Shown one piece after another: positions 17,681 through 28,663 of a DNA stretch of 64,000 nucleotides (positions are counted from its first letter, which is position 1; every line of letters starts with the position of its first letter). The DNA comes from Enterobacter sp. JBIWA008. GTDB taxonomy: Bacteria; Pseudomonadota; Gammaproteobacteria; Enterobacterales; Enterobacteriaceae. The DNA is taken from assembly GCF_019968765.1 (NCBI RefSeq), contig NZ_CP074149.1, forward strand, positions 1,240,001 through 1,304,000, in the 5' to 3' direction. The position numbers were made by a program, and so were the translations under genes. The notes beneath the pieces are model-generated. The model had not been told where the DNA came from. It worked only from the letters and a program-made list of their open reading frames with translations, and did no database searches.

Positions 17681-17799
17681 TAAAGGGTAATGGCACCTGA
17701 GTTTTATATGGCAGCCTGCCCATATTCCCTTCAAATTCAGCCTCAATACCCGCTTCGCAATAAATTGAGTATCAATACAATCCGCAGTTTCTGAAAGGG

Positions 17800-18696
17800 T
17801 CATCCCTGATCCCGTTCCCCCTCGCTCATCATCGTCAAAAACCGCTTCACCGTCCGCGAGCGTTCAAAACGCCGCCAGCAGAGCGCGATATCGGTATAAA
17901 GCTCCGGCGAGCTCAGCGCGTGATAGGTCACATTCGGCGGTGAAATGGCCGCCATGGATTTGGGCACCAGCGCGAACCCGCCGCCCGCGGAAACCATGCT
18001 CAGGGAGGAGGAAAGCTGCGACGACTGCAGCGCGTGCTGCACGTCAATCCCGGCCCGCTCGCAGCAGCCGTGAACCCGTTCGTACAGCCCCGGCGCGACC
18101 TCCTGCGGGAACAGCACAACCGGCGTATCCCGAAGCTGCTCTAACGCCAGCGAATCGCACGCCGCCAGCGGATGATCGCGATGCAGCGCCACCACCATCG
18201 GCTCCCGGTCGAGGATTTTTAACTCGAACGCCTTGCTGCTCTCGCACGGCAGGCGCACGAAGGCAATATCCAGTTCACCCTCCGCCAGCATTGTCGTCAG
18301 CGAAGACATATTGGCTTCCACCTGGTGAACCTGCACCGCCATGTTCTGCACCTGAAACTGGCGAATCAGCGCGAAAATTTTGGGATGAAAAGCGTCGGAG
18401 CTGGTGATGCCAATCGACAGGTTGCCGTTCAGCCCGCGCGCGATGCCGCGGGCCTTTTCCAGCGCGGCATCGCTCAGCGCCAGTATTTTGCAGGCATCCT
18501 CATAGAAGGCTTCTCCCGCCTCGGTCAGCTCCACGCCCCGCGTCAGGCGTCTGAACAGCGGCGTGCCCACTTCCTCTTCGAGCCGTTTGATCTGCTGACT
18601 CAGAGGAGGCTGTGAAATACCCAGCGCTTCGGCCGCCCTGGTGAAGTGTCGCTCGCGTGCAACCGCGACAAAATACCGCAGATAACGAAGTTCCAT
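17800..18696 (-). CDS. budR: LysR-type regulator of the butanediol operon, BudR
   Basis: A 298-residue LysR regulator divergent from budABC. Residues 1-60 hold the winged helix-turn-helix (MELRYLRYFVAVARERHFTR, AEALGISQPPLSQQIKRLEEEVG), and residues about 90-290 form the co-inducer domain. In Klebsiella and Bacillus the equivalent regulator (BudR/AlsR) responds to acetate and low pH and activates the operon. The divergent gap contains the dyad AAACC-agcat-GGTTT, a probable binding site. The assignment rests on family and position. Confidence 0.92.
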   Translation of the reverse strand: MELRYLRYFVAVARERHFTRAAEALGISQPPLSQQIKRLEEEVGTPLFRRLTRGVELTEAGEAFYEDACKILALSDAALEKARGIARGLNGNLSIGITSSDAFHPKIFALIRQFQVQNMAVQVHQVEANMSSLTTMLAEGELDIAFVRLPCESSKAFELKILDREPMVVALHRDHPLAACDSLALEQLRDTPVVLFPQEVAPGLYERVHGCCERAGIDVQHALQSSQLSSSLSMVSAGGGFALVPKSMAAISPPNVTYHALSSPELYTDIALCWRRFERSRTVKRFLTMMSEGERDQG

Positions 18697-18710
18697 ATCT
18701 AAAACGTCTC

Positions 18711-18725
18711 AAACCAGCATGGTTT
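18711..18725. promoter_or_regulatory. Probable BudR-binding dyad
   Basis: AAACC (18711-18715), 5 bases, GGTTT (18721-18725) is a perfect 15-bp dyad in the 105-bp budR-budA gap, 15 bp from the budR start. Size and symmetry suit a LysR site. Confidence 0.5.
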
Positions 18726-18801
18726 CTATATTGGAACTCTCTGCTGAATCGGGTCAACATTTATTTAACCTTTCTAAATAAAGTTGAAGAGGACGAGCTC
18801 G

Positions 18802-19581
18802 ATGATGCATTCATCTGCCTGCGACTGTGAGGCCAGCCTGTGCGAGACCCTGCGCGGGTTCTCCGCCCGGCATCCTGACAGCGTGATCTATCAAACATCG
18901 CTAATGAGCGCCCTGCTAAGCGGCGTGTACGAAGGAGATACCACCATCGCCGACCTGCTGGCACACGGTGATTTTGGCCTGGGCACCTTCAACGAGCTGG
19001 ACGGCGAAATGATTGCCTTCAGCAGCCAGGTGTACCAGCTGCGCGCCGACGGCAGCGCCCGGGCCGCGAAGCCGGAGCAGAAAACGCCGTTCGCGGTAAT
19101 GACCTGGTTCCAGCCGCAGTATCGTATCACCTTCAATGCGCCGGTCAGCCGCCAGCAGATCCACGACGCGATCGACCAGCAGATCCCCTCCGATAACCTG
19201 TTCTGCGCGCTGCGCATCGACGGCAACTTCCGCCATGCCCACACCCGAACCGTACCGCGCCAGAAGCCGCCGTACCGCGCGATGACCGACGTGCTGGACG
19301 ACCAGCCGGTGTTCCGCTTTAACCAGCGCGAAGGGGTGCTGGTTGGGTTCCGCACGCCGCAGCACATGCAGGGCATCAACGTGGCGGGCTATCACGAGCA
19401 TTTCATCACCGACGACCGTCAAGGCGGGGGCCATCTGCTCGACTACCAGCTGGAGAGCGGCGTGCTCACCTTCGGTGAAATTCACAAGCTGATGATTGAC
19501 CTGCCCGCCGACAGCGCGTTCTTACAGGCCAACCTTCACCCCAGCAATCTTGATGCAGCGATCCGTTCCGTCGAAAACTAA
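18802..19581 (+). CDS. budA: Alpha-acetolactate decarboxylase BudA
   Basis: Converts (S)-2-acetolactate to (R)-acetoin, second step of the 2,3-butanediol fermentation, in the cytosol. The 259-residue sequence is very close to Klebsiella BudA from memory: [34 protein letters not shown], and the zinc-binding HAHTRT and [10 protein letters not shown] regions with their histidines. The start at 18802 ([10 protein letters not shown]) follows GAGGA; an upstream TTG start was rejected. It is the first gene of budABC. Confidence 0.96.
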   Translation: MMHSSACDCEASLCETLRGFSARHPDSVIYQTSLMSALLSGVYEGDTTIADLLAHGDFGLGTFNELDGEMIAFSSQVYQLRADGSARAAKPEQKTPFAVMTWFQPQYRITFNAPVSRQQIHDAIDQQIPSDNLFCALRIDGNFRHAHTRTVPRQKPPYRAMTDVLDDQPVFRFNQREGVLVGFRTPQHMQGINVAGYHEHFITDDRQGGGHLLDYQLESGVLTFGEIHKLMIDLPADSAFLQANLHPSNLDAAIRSVEN

Positions 19582-19594
19582 CAGGAGAACTACC

Positions 19595-22065
<2,471 letters not shown>

Positions 22066-22092
22066 ATTCTAATAAGCTCTGACATGAGTTTT

Positions 22093-22121
22093 CCCCTGCA
22101 CCCGTGCAGGGGCTTTTTTTT
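22093..22121 (+). terminator. budABC terminator
   Basis: CCCCTGCA (22093-22100) and TGCAGGGG (22105-22112) form an 8-bp stem with a CCCG loop, then C and eight T residues. Confidence 0.93.
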
Positions 22122-22196
22122 GTCTCCTCCGTCATTGTGCATTACACTGCGCGCTGCAAAACTTTAGTCATTACGATCTGACAGGCGGTAACAGCG

Positions 22197-22670
22197 ATGA
22201 ACGGAACAATCACAACGTGGTTTAAAGATAAAGGCTTTGGATTTATCAAAGATGAAAACGGCGACAACCGCTATTTTCATGTGATTAAGGTCGCGAACCC
22301 CGATCTGATTAAGAAAGATGCCGCGGTGACCTTCGAGCCAACCACCAACAATAAAGGCCTCTCCGCCTATGCGGTGAAGGTGATCCCCGAAAGCAAACAT
22401 CTCTATATCGCAGGAGAGCGCGTGAAGCTCACCTCGATCAAATCCTTCGTGGTGTTTAACGAAGAAGAGCCGGTTGATACCAAAATCGACAAAGAGAACG
22501 CGGTGCTGTCGGTGGGGCTGCTGATGAACAGCATCAAGCCGAAATCCGAGAAAAAGCCGGGCGAAATGCGCACGGTGAAGAAGCTGGCGATCACCACCTT
22601 CCAGAATACGACGCTTATCTTCACCGAAGATGAGATCGACATCGATGCCACGGTGAAGCTGCTGAAGTAA
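22197..22670 (+). CDS. Cold-shock-domain protein with C-terminal extension
   Basis: A 157-residue protein. Residues 1-65 are a divergent cold-shock domain (MNGTITTWFKDKGFGFIKDE): RNP1 KGFGFI is intact, while RNP2 is altered to YFHVIKV. Residues about 70-157 form an extra beta-rich domain of unknown function with basic stretches (IKPKSEKKPGEMRTVKK). Such long cold-shock-domain proteins occur in enterobacteria and are poorly studied. It is a single gene, with a REP element after it. RNA binding is likely; its role is not known. Confidence 0.85.
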   Translation: MNGTITTWFKDKGFGFIKDENGDNRYFHVIKVANPDLIKKDAAVTFEPTTNNKGLSAYAVKVIPESKHLYIAGERVKLTSIKSFVVFNEEEPVDTKIDKENAVLSVGLLMNSIKPKSEKKPGEMRTVKKLAITTFQNTTLIFTEDEIDIDATVKLLK

Positions 22671-22677
22671 TCTTTTT

Positions 22678-22705
22678 GCCGGGTGGCGGCGACGCCTTAC
22701 CCGGC
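22678..22705. repeat. REP element
   Basis: GCCGGGT (22678-22684) and ACCCGGC (22699-22705) with GGCGGCGACGCCTT between them is a classic REP palindrome, placed between two converging genes. Confidence 0.85.
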
Positions 22706-22730
22706 CTGCAAATCCCGCGCGACACCCGGT

Positions 22731-23435
22731 TTACCCCATCCTGTGCTCACCCCGTAACATCGCCTCACGGTCAAACACCTTCTGGATCTCCCCGTGCGCC
22801 ATAAACGCTGCCCGGTCGGACATGTGGGCAACCACGTCCGCGTCGTGGCTCACCAGCAGATAGGTCATGCCGTGCTCGGCCTTCAGGCGGTTGAGCAGGT
22901 TCACGATTTCAGCCTGCACCGACATATCCAGCGCCGAGGTGGGTTCATCCAGCAGCAGAAGCTGCGGGCGCAGCAGCAGCGCGCGGGCAATGGCAACGCG
23001 CTGGCGCTGGCCGCCGGAAAGCTGATGCGGATAACGTTTACCCGCGTCAGCGGAAAGCCCCACCTGCTGCAGCGCATCCGCCACCTTTTCGGCAATCTGC
23101 GTTTCGCCGTGGATGCTTAACGGCTCCGACAGCGTGCGCGCAACGGTGTGGTTTGGATGCAGCGATGCCCACGGATCCTGAAACACCATCTGCACGTTGC
23201 GGCGAAGCTCGCCTTCAAAACGTTGCCCTGGCGTTAACGCTTCTCCCAGCAGCGCAACACTGCCGCGCCACTCGCGCTGCAGCCCAGCCAGCACCCGCAG
23301 AATAGTTGATTTCCCGCAGCCGGATTCACCGATCAGGCTGAAGCTTTCTCCTTTTTCGATGGCAAAGCTGGCGGCGGACACCGCCATTTTCTCCCCGAAG
23401 CTCACCTGGAGATCCTTAACTTCAACGAGCGTCAT
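22731..23435 (-). CDS. ABC importer ATP-binding subunit (OppF/DppF type)
   Basis: A 234-residue ATPase of the peptide/nickel class. Walker A GESGCGKST, Q-loop VFQDPWASLHP, signature LSGGQRQR, Walker B LLLLDEPTSALD and the H-loop VSHD are all present. It lacks the long C-terminal oligopeptide extension, as many NikE/DppF-like short forms do. It is the last gene of a five-gene minus-strand operon and overlaps the previous ATPase gene by 14 bp. A long upstream in-frame extension was rejected in favour of the ATG at 23435. Confidence 0.92.
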   Translation of the reverse strand: MTLVEVKDLQVSFGEKMAVSAASFAIEKGESFSLIGESGCGKSTILRVLAGLQREWRGSVALLGEALTPGQRFEGELRRNVQMVFQDPWASLHPNHTVARTLSEPLSIHGETQIAEKVADALQQVGLSADAGKRYPHQLSGGQRQRVAIARALLLRPQLLLLDEPTSALDMSVQAEIVNLLNRLKAEHGMTYLLVSHDADVVAHMSDRAAFMAHGEIQKVFDREAMLRGEHRMG

Positions 23436-24258
23436 TAGCGGCCTCCTTCCACGGCTGCGAACGGTCAAGCGTCGGCAGCATCTGCCCATAGGTACTGGCG
23501 TTCGGACGGCAGGTCCACAGGGTGCGCGTGTACGGATGCGTCGCCTGCGGAAGCTGGTTTGCCGCCATCTCATCGACCTTTTCGCCCTGATACATCACCA
23601 GCACGCGGTCGCAGTGCTCCGCCACCAGCGGCAGATCGTGGCTGATTAACAGCATCGCCATCTGGCGTTCTTCGCACTGCTGCACCAGCAGCTCGAGGAT
23701 CTGGTTGCGCAGGCGGGCGTCCAGCGCGGAGGTGGGTTCGTCGGCAATCAGCACCTGCGGGTTGTTGATCAGCGCAATCGCAATCATCACCCGCTGGCCC
23801 ATGCCGCCGGAGAGTTCGCCGGGGTAACGCTGGAGGACATGTTCGTTGAGTCCGACGGCGCGGATGACGTCGTGAATGCGCGCCCGGCGTTCAGCGCGCG
23901 GCAGGCGCTGATGCAGGGTCAGCGCTTCATCAAGCTGAGCGGCGACGTTTTTCGCCGGATTCAGCGCGTAGCGCGGGTCCTGCAGGACCATCGCAATCCC
24001 GTTACCGCGCAGCCCCTGCCAGCGGCGGGTGCTTAGGGTCAGCAGGTCGTTGCCGAGCACGTTAAGCCGGTTCGCGCTCACGATGCCGGGCTTGCGCACC
24101 AGCCCCATCAGGGCGCGGGCGGACATCGACTTGCCCGAGCCGGATTCCCCCACCAGCGCCAGCCGCTCGTTGCCAAGCGTGAAGCTCAGGTTGTTGACCA
24201 CGCGCGCGGAGGGGTAGTCGATATTCAGCGCATCGACGATGACGCGTTGTTCAGTCAT
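23422..24258 (-). CDS. ABC importer ATP-binding subunit (OppD/DppD type)
   Basis: A 278-residue ATPase with Walker A GESGSGKS, Q-loop VLQDPRYALNP, signature LSGGMGQR, Walker B VLIADEPTSALD and H-loop ISHD. The C-terminal part (THPYTRTLWTCRPN) is the start of the extension found in OppD/DppD-like subunits. It pairs with the shorter ATPase to energise the two permeases. It overlaps the upstream permease gene by 8 bp. Substrate class is peptide, nickel or glutathione-like by family only. Confidence 0.92.
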   Translation of the reverse strand: MTEQRVIVDALNIDYPSARVVNNLSFTLGNERLALVGESGSGKSMSARALMGLVRKPGIVSANRLNVLGNDLLTLSTRRWQGLRGNGIAMVLQDPRYALNPAKNVAAQLDEALTLHQRLPRAERRARIHDVIRAVGLNEHVLQRYPGELSGGMGQRVMIAIALINNPQVLIADEPTSALDARLRNQILELLVQQCEERQMAMLLISHDLPLVAEHCDRVLVMYQGEKVDEMAANQLPQATHPYTRTLWTCRPNASTYGQMLPTLDRSQPWKEAANDAR

Positions 24259-25084
24259 GCTGTGGCTCCAGTACGTCGCGCAGGCCATCGCCCATCAGGT
24301 TGAAGGCCAGGCTGGCAAACAGAATCGCCCCGCCCGGAATGGCGGCAATCCACCACTGGTCGAAAATGACCTGCATACCGTCGGCGATCATCGCGCCCCA
24401 TTCGGCCATCGGCGGACGCGCGCCAAGGCCGAGGAAGCCCAGCCCGGCGGCCGCCAGAATAATCCCCGCCAGATCCAGCGCCAGACGCACAATCGCGGAC
24501 GGCAGGCACAGGGGCAGAATATGGCCGACCAGCAGGCGCAGGCCGCGAATGCCCATCATTTCGGCGGCGGCCAGATAATCGCTGTGGCGCAGACGCTGAA
24601 TTTCACTCCGCGCCTGCCGCGCGTAGGCGGGCCAGGTGGTCAAGGCCAGCGCCAGCGCGCCGTTGACCAGCCCCGGGCCAAGCATCGCCACAAACGCGAA
24701 GGCGAGGATCAGGCGCGGCATCGACATCACCACGTCGGTAAAACGCATCAGGATGCGCTCCAGCCAGCCGCCGTAGTAGCCGGACAAAATCCCCACCAGC
24801 AGCCCGACGGGCAGGGTGATTACGGTAACTAACGCCACCAGCCCGAGCGCCGGACGGGTGCCGTAAATCAGGCGCGAAAGCAAATCGCGCCCGTAGCTGT
24901 CGGTGCCCAGCCAGTGCTGGCCGTTCGGTGCCTGCAGGCGCGCGGCGGCGTCCTGCCAGTTCGGGTCAAGCGGCGCGAGCCACGGCGCGAACAGGGCGAT
25001 AACCACCAGCAGCGCGATGGCAACCAGCCCGCAAAACGCGGCAGGGGAGCGGCGCAGGCGGCGTAAGAAAAGATAAAACGGCAT
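24251..25084 (-). CDS. ABC importer permease (OppC/DppC type)
   Basis: A 277-residue inner-membrane permease with an N-terminal OppC region (RRSPAAFCGLVAIALLVVI), LGTDSYGRDLLSRLIYGTR, and the EAA coupling motif AAAEMMGIRGLRLLVGHILP. About six membrane helices are predicted. The end, FNLMGDGLRDVLEP, is the typical C terminus of this subunit. Its stop and start codons interlock with both neighbours (1-bp and 8-bp overlaps), which indicates a tightly coupled operon. Confidence 0.92.
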   Translation of the reverse strand: MPFYLFLRRLRRSPAAFCGLVAIALLVVIALFAPWLAPLDPNWQDAAARLQAPNGQHWLGTDSYGRDLLSRLIYGTRPALGLVALVTVITLPVGLLVGILSGYYGGWLERILMRFTDVVMSMPRLILAFAFVAMLGPGLVNGALALALTTWPAYARQARSEIQRLRHSDYLAAAEMMGIRGLRLLVGHILPLCLPSAIVRLALDLAGIILAAAGLGFLGLGARPPMAEWGAMIADGMQVIFDQWWIAAIPGGAILFASLAFNLMGDGLRDVLEPQHD

Positions 25085-26097
25085 CAGCGCATCCTGGGAT
25101 CGGTCGCCCGCACGAGCAGGTCGGTAAGGTTATTAATGAGTACAAAGCAGACGCCAATCAGCAGCGTGCCGCCCATGACGGCGGTGGTGTCACCGGCAAA
25201 CAGGGCGGTGGTGAGGTAGCGCCCGATGCCCGGCCAGGAGAAGACGGTTTCGGTCAGTACCGCGCCTTCCAGCATGCTGGTGTACGCGAGGGCGATCACC
25301 GTCAGCAGGGTGCCGCGAATGTTTGGCAGCACGTGGTGCAGCAGAATGGTCATCTCCCCGGCACCCTTGGCGCGGGCGAGCAGGATGTACTCTTTGTTCA
25401 TCTCGCTCAGACAGGCCGAACGCGTCAGGCGGGTAATGCTTGCCAGCGAGTAATAGGCCAGCAGCAGCACCGGCAGCACCAGATGGCTGATGGCGTTGCG
25501 AAATGCCTCCCGATCGCCGGAAAGCCAGGTATCCACCAGCGCAAAGCCGGTGCGCGGCTCGACGGTAAACTGCCAGATATCATCCAGCCTGCCGGGACCC
25601 GCGCTCCACTGCAGCTTCGCGTAGAACAGGGCCAGCATCAGCAGGCCGAGCCAGAAAATCGGTACCGAGTTGCCGAGCAGGGTGAGCGTTCTGATGGCTA
25701 AATCGAGCGGCGAACCGGCGTAGCGGGCGCACAGTACCCCGGCAATCACGCCGAGCACGGCGCCGATGATTAACGCCAGCGTCGCCAGCTCAAGCGTGGC
25801 GGGGAAGGCGTGCAGCAGATCCTGCAGCACCGGCTGCCCGGTGGCGCTGGCGGTGCCTAAATCACCGTGGGCAAGGTTTTGCAGATAGTGCCAGAACTGC
25901 ACGGGCAGGGGCCGATCCAGCCCAAGCTGGTGGCGAACCTGATCGTAGGTTGACTGGCTGGCGTGATCGCCCACGATCTGCAGCACGCGGTCGACCGGTG
26001 AAAACGCCGAGAGCGCAAACGTGACGAGCAGCAGCCCGAATAGCGTGAGCAGCAGGGTCAGCAGACCCTGAAGCAGGCGGGTGGAAAGATGTGGCAT
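25084..26097 (-). CDS. ABC importer permease (OppB/DppB type)
   Basis: A 337-residue permease with the characteristic OppB N terminus (an N-terminal helix, then LGLDRPLPVQFWHYLQNLAHGDLG), about six membrane helices, and the EAA loop ILLARAKGAGEMTILLHHVLPN. The C-terminal end is LVRATDPRMR, which matches the usual YAYLDPRIR-like end. It begins 65 bases after the binding-protein gene; the gap holds a palindromic repeat that may stabilise the upstream mRNA and lower permease expression. Confidence 0.92.
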   Translation of the reverse strand: MPHLSTRLLQGLLTLLLTLFGLLLVTFALSAFSPVDRVLQIVGDHASQSTYDQVRHQLGLDRPLPVQFWHYLQNLAHGDLGTASATGQPVLQDLLHAFPATLELATLALIIGAVLGVIAGVLCARYAGSPLDLAIRTLTLLGNSVPIFWLGLLMLALFYAKLQWSAGPGRLDDIWQFTVEPRTGFALVDTWLSGDREAFRNAISHLVLPVLLLAYYSLASITRLTRSACLSEMNKEYILLARAKGAGEMTILLHHVLPNIRGTLLTVIALAYTSMLEGAVLTETVFSWPGIGRYLTTALFAGDTTAVMGGTLLIGVCFVLINNLTDLLVRATDPRMR

Positions 26098-26132
26098 GGA
26101 AAAATCGTTATCCTGAAAATATGCACGGACGA

Positions 26133-26155
26133 CCCCCTCTCCCTGTGGGAGAGGG
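26133..26155. repeat. Palindromic repeat, short copy
   Basis: CCCTCTCCC (26135-26143) and GGGAGAGGG (26147-26155) around TGT. Same core as the copies at 8213, 33375, 46940, 54662 and 58859. It sits between the binding protein and first permease of the ABC operon, where it can set the ratio of the two. Confidence 0.85.
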
Positions 26156-26162
26156 AGAAGGG

Positions 26163-27731
26163 CTACTTCGTGACGCGATCGTACCAGACCATATCCGCGT
26201 TCAGCCCCTGCTGATACCCCTTCACGTTATCGCGCACCACGATCTGGGTTTTACCCTGATCGACGAACACGTACGGCGAATTCTGCTGCAGCTGTTCCTG
26301 CATCTTCTTGTAAAGATCCAGACGCTTCGCCGGATCCGGCTCGGCAACCGCCGCCAGCGTGGCTTTGTTCAGCTCTGGAATTTTCCAGCCGTTAAGCCCG
26401 GCCACGGTGCTGGATTTACCGTCGTTCCACGCAAAGGCGCTGGCGTTAGAGTGCGCGTCGAAGTAGTCCGGGATCCACAGACGAATCGCCGCCTGGTGCT
26501 GCTTCGCGCGCACGCGGGCATAGACCTGGCTCCCGGCGGCAGGAAGCAGATCGACCTTCACGCCCCCCTGAGCAAAGCTCGCCTGCATCGACTGGGCGAT
26601 GGTGATAAACGGCGGCTTGTTCTCCACGTCCAGCGTGAAGTGCGCGTCTTTAATGCCCGCTTTGGCCAGGATGTCTTTTGCTTTTGCCGGGTCAAACGTA
26701 AATGGATTGTCTTCCAGCGCGCCCGGCAGCCCGACCGGCAGGAAGCTCTGATGAACAAAGTACTGGCCTTTCAGCAGATTTTTAGTGATGCCGTCATAGT
26801 CCACCAGCCAGCGCGCGGCTTCCCAGAACGCCGGATTGTTCAGCAGCGGGTTGGCGCTGTTGCCGGTGTTAAACACCAGGTAATTTTGCTCGGCGGACGG
26901 AATGCTCAGCACCTTCACGCCAGGCTTACCGTCCAGGGCGCTTATCTGATCTGCACCCAGATCGCGCGCCACGTCCGCGTCACCCTGCTGGATCAGCAGT
27001 CGGCGTGAAGCCGGATCGGGGACGTTTTTAATGATGATGCTTTTGAGCTTCGGCGCGCCGCCGGGTGCAGATTCGTTAGCTTCCAGCACGATGGCCTGAT
27101 GCGGCTGATAGACGCGCATCTTGAACGCGCCGCTGCCCGCCGAGTGCATTTTCAGCCAGGCGTTGCCGAAGTCGTTATCCTTCGCGTTCGCGGCGACCTG
27201 CTTTTCATCGACGATGGAGGCTATCGGCGTGGAGAGAATATTCAGCGCTACCGACGGGCTGACGTCCGCCGTCCAGTGAAGCTGGAGGGTATGATCGTCC
27301 ACCTTTTTCAGCTGGCTGGCGATGTTGCTCGCGTCCCAGCCCAGCACGTTCAGAATAAAGGCCGGGGATTTGTTCAGCGTCACGGCGCGGGTGTATGAGA
27401 AGATCACGTCTTCCGGGCGCAGCGGGTTGCCGGAGGCGAATCTGGCATCGGCCTTAAGTTTAATCGTCAGGGTTTTTGCTGCCGCGTCCGCTTCCCAGCT
27501 CTCTGCGAGAATCGGGGTGATTTTTTCAGGGTTATCGCGGTCCGGCTGTACCAGACGCTGATACAGGCTCGGCACGGTCTGAATGCTGGATAGCTCGTTG
27601 GCTTCAGCCGGGTCGAGGCTCACGATGTCATCCAGCCCCTGGGCAACAACCAGCGTGTTGGGCGGAGTAGCGGCGTGGACGGCGCCTGAGAGCGCAGCCA
27701 GCACCAGTAACGGCAACAGTTTTTTCGTCAT
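26163..27731 (-). CDS. ABC importer substrate-binding protein (SBP family 5)
   Basis: A 522-residue periplasmic binding protein. The signal peptide is KLLPLLVLAALSGAVHA with cleavage before ATPPN (residue 21). The mature part has the family 5 layout: DPAEANELSSIQTVPSLYQRLVQ, LAESWEADAAAKTLTIKLKADARFASGNPL, and VFNTGNSANPLLNNPAFWEAARWLVDY. This family binds peptides, nickel chelates, opines or glutathione; the pocket cannot be read by eye. It is the first gene of the operon, facing the acetyltransferase gene across a 200-bp divergent gap. Confidence 0.92.
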   Translation of the reverse strand: MTKKLLPLLVLAALSGAVHAATPPNTLVVAQGLDDIVSLDPAEANELSSIQTVPSLYQRLVQPDRDNPEKITPILAESWEADAAAKTLTIKLKADARFASGNPLRPEDVIFSYTRAVTLNKSPAFILNVLGWDASNIASQLKKVDDHTLQLHWTADVSPSVALNILSTPIASIVDEKQVAANAKDNDFGNAWLKMHSAGSGAFKMRVYQPHQAIVLEANESAPGGAPKLKSIIIKNVPDPASRRLLIQQGDADVARDLGADQISALDGKPGVKVLSIPSAEQNYLVFNTGNSANPLLNNPAFWEAARWLVDYDGITKNLLKGQYFVHQSFLPVGLPGALEDNPFTFDPAKAKDILAKAGIKDAHFTLDVENKPPFITIAQSMQASFAQGGVKVDLLPAAGSQVYARVRAKQHQAAIRLWIPDYFDAHSNASAFAWNDGKSSTVAGLNGWKIPELNKATLAAVAEPDPAKRLDLYKKMQEQLQQNSPYVFVDQGKTQIVVRDNVKGYQQGLNADMVWYDRVTK

Positions 27732-27932
27732 AGCGATCCCTGAAAAGAATATATTGTGATTGTTTTATGCTCCGCTACGTTAGGTCGACTCTGACATTCC
27801 GCAAAGTCGAAATTCAGCTTTGCTTATGCCTTTCGGGAATATCGCATGCGTTCGGGCTATTAAAATACGCTGCTTTTCGCCCGCTTTTTAACCTGCTATA
27901 ACAAACTCCTTACCTTTCAGGGAGTCACCGCC

Positions 27933-28631
27933 GTGCCCGAAATCAATCAACATGGTCAAACCGTTAACGATATCGTTCCCGACTGGAAAGGCGCGCGCGA
28001 CCTAACCCGCACGCCGCTGTTCGGCCAGTATTGCCGCCTGGAGCCGCTGGATGCCGATCGTCACGCGGCCGATCTCTATGAGGCGTACGCGCTGGGCGAC
28101 GACAGCGACTGGACGTGGCTTGCCAGCACCCAGCCAGTGAGCGTGGAGGCCACCGCGCACTGGGTCATGGCGAAGGTCATGGACGATGAGCTGGTGCCGT
28201 TTGCCGTCATAGATTTACGCACCGAACGTGCGGTGGGGCTGGTGAGCTATATGGCTAACGAGCGGCTGCTGGGGTCGGTGGAGATTGGGCACGTCACCTG
28301 GTCGCGGAGGATGAAAGGAACCCGGATGGGCACCGAAACGGTATGGCTGCTGCTGAAAAATGCGTTTGAGCACGGCTACCGGCGCCTTGAGTGGAAGTGC
28401 GATTCCATGAACGTGGCGTCGCGCAGGGCGGCGGAGCGGCTGGGTTTCGTCTGGGAAGGACGCCTTCGCCAGAAGCTGGTGCGCAAAGGGCGCAACCGCG
28501 ACAGCGATATGCTTTCTATTATTGACGGCGAATGGCCGCAGCGCGATGCCGAACTGCGCGCCTGGCTGGCGGCGGAGAATTTTGCCGACGAAGGGCGGCA
28601 GATTAAGCGGCTTGAGGCGTTTCGGTTATAA
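27933..28631 (+). CDS. GNAT acetyltransferase, RimJ/RimL-like
   Basis: A 232-residue N-acetyltransferase of the RimJ/RimL branch. It has the opening LTRTPLFGQYCRLEPLDADRH, the acetyl-CoA region WSRRMKGTRMGTETVWLLLKNAFE, and the late motif LEWKCDSMNVASRRAAERLGFVWEG, where N and the ERLGF block are diagnostic. The start is GTG at 27933, eight bases after AGGGAG. The target (small amine or protein N terminus) is unknown; relatives near transporters often modify toxic peptides or polyamines. Confidence 0.9.
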   Translation: MPEINQHGQTVNDIVPDWKGARDLTRTPLFGQYCRLEPLDADRHAADLYEAYALGDDSDWTWLASTQPVSVEATAHWVMAKVMDDELVPFAVIDLRTERAVGLVSYMANERLLGSVEIGHVTWSRRMKGTRMGTETVWLLLKNAFEHGYRRLEWKCDSMNVASRRAAERLGFVWEGRLRQKLVRKGRNRDSDMLSIIDGEWPQRDAELRAWLAAENFADEGRQIKRLEAFRL

Positions 28632-28663
28632 GTTTTTTTGTAGGGTACAGCGTAAACGCGCGG

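Noticed and set aside
17579..17803. 74-codon minus-strand frame between csp and budR
   Set aside because: It crosses the csp terminator and overlaps the budR end without a ribosome site.
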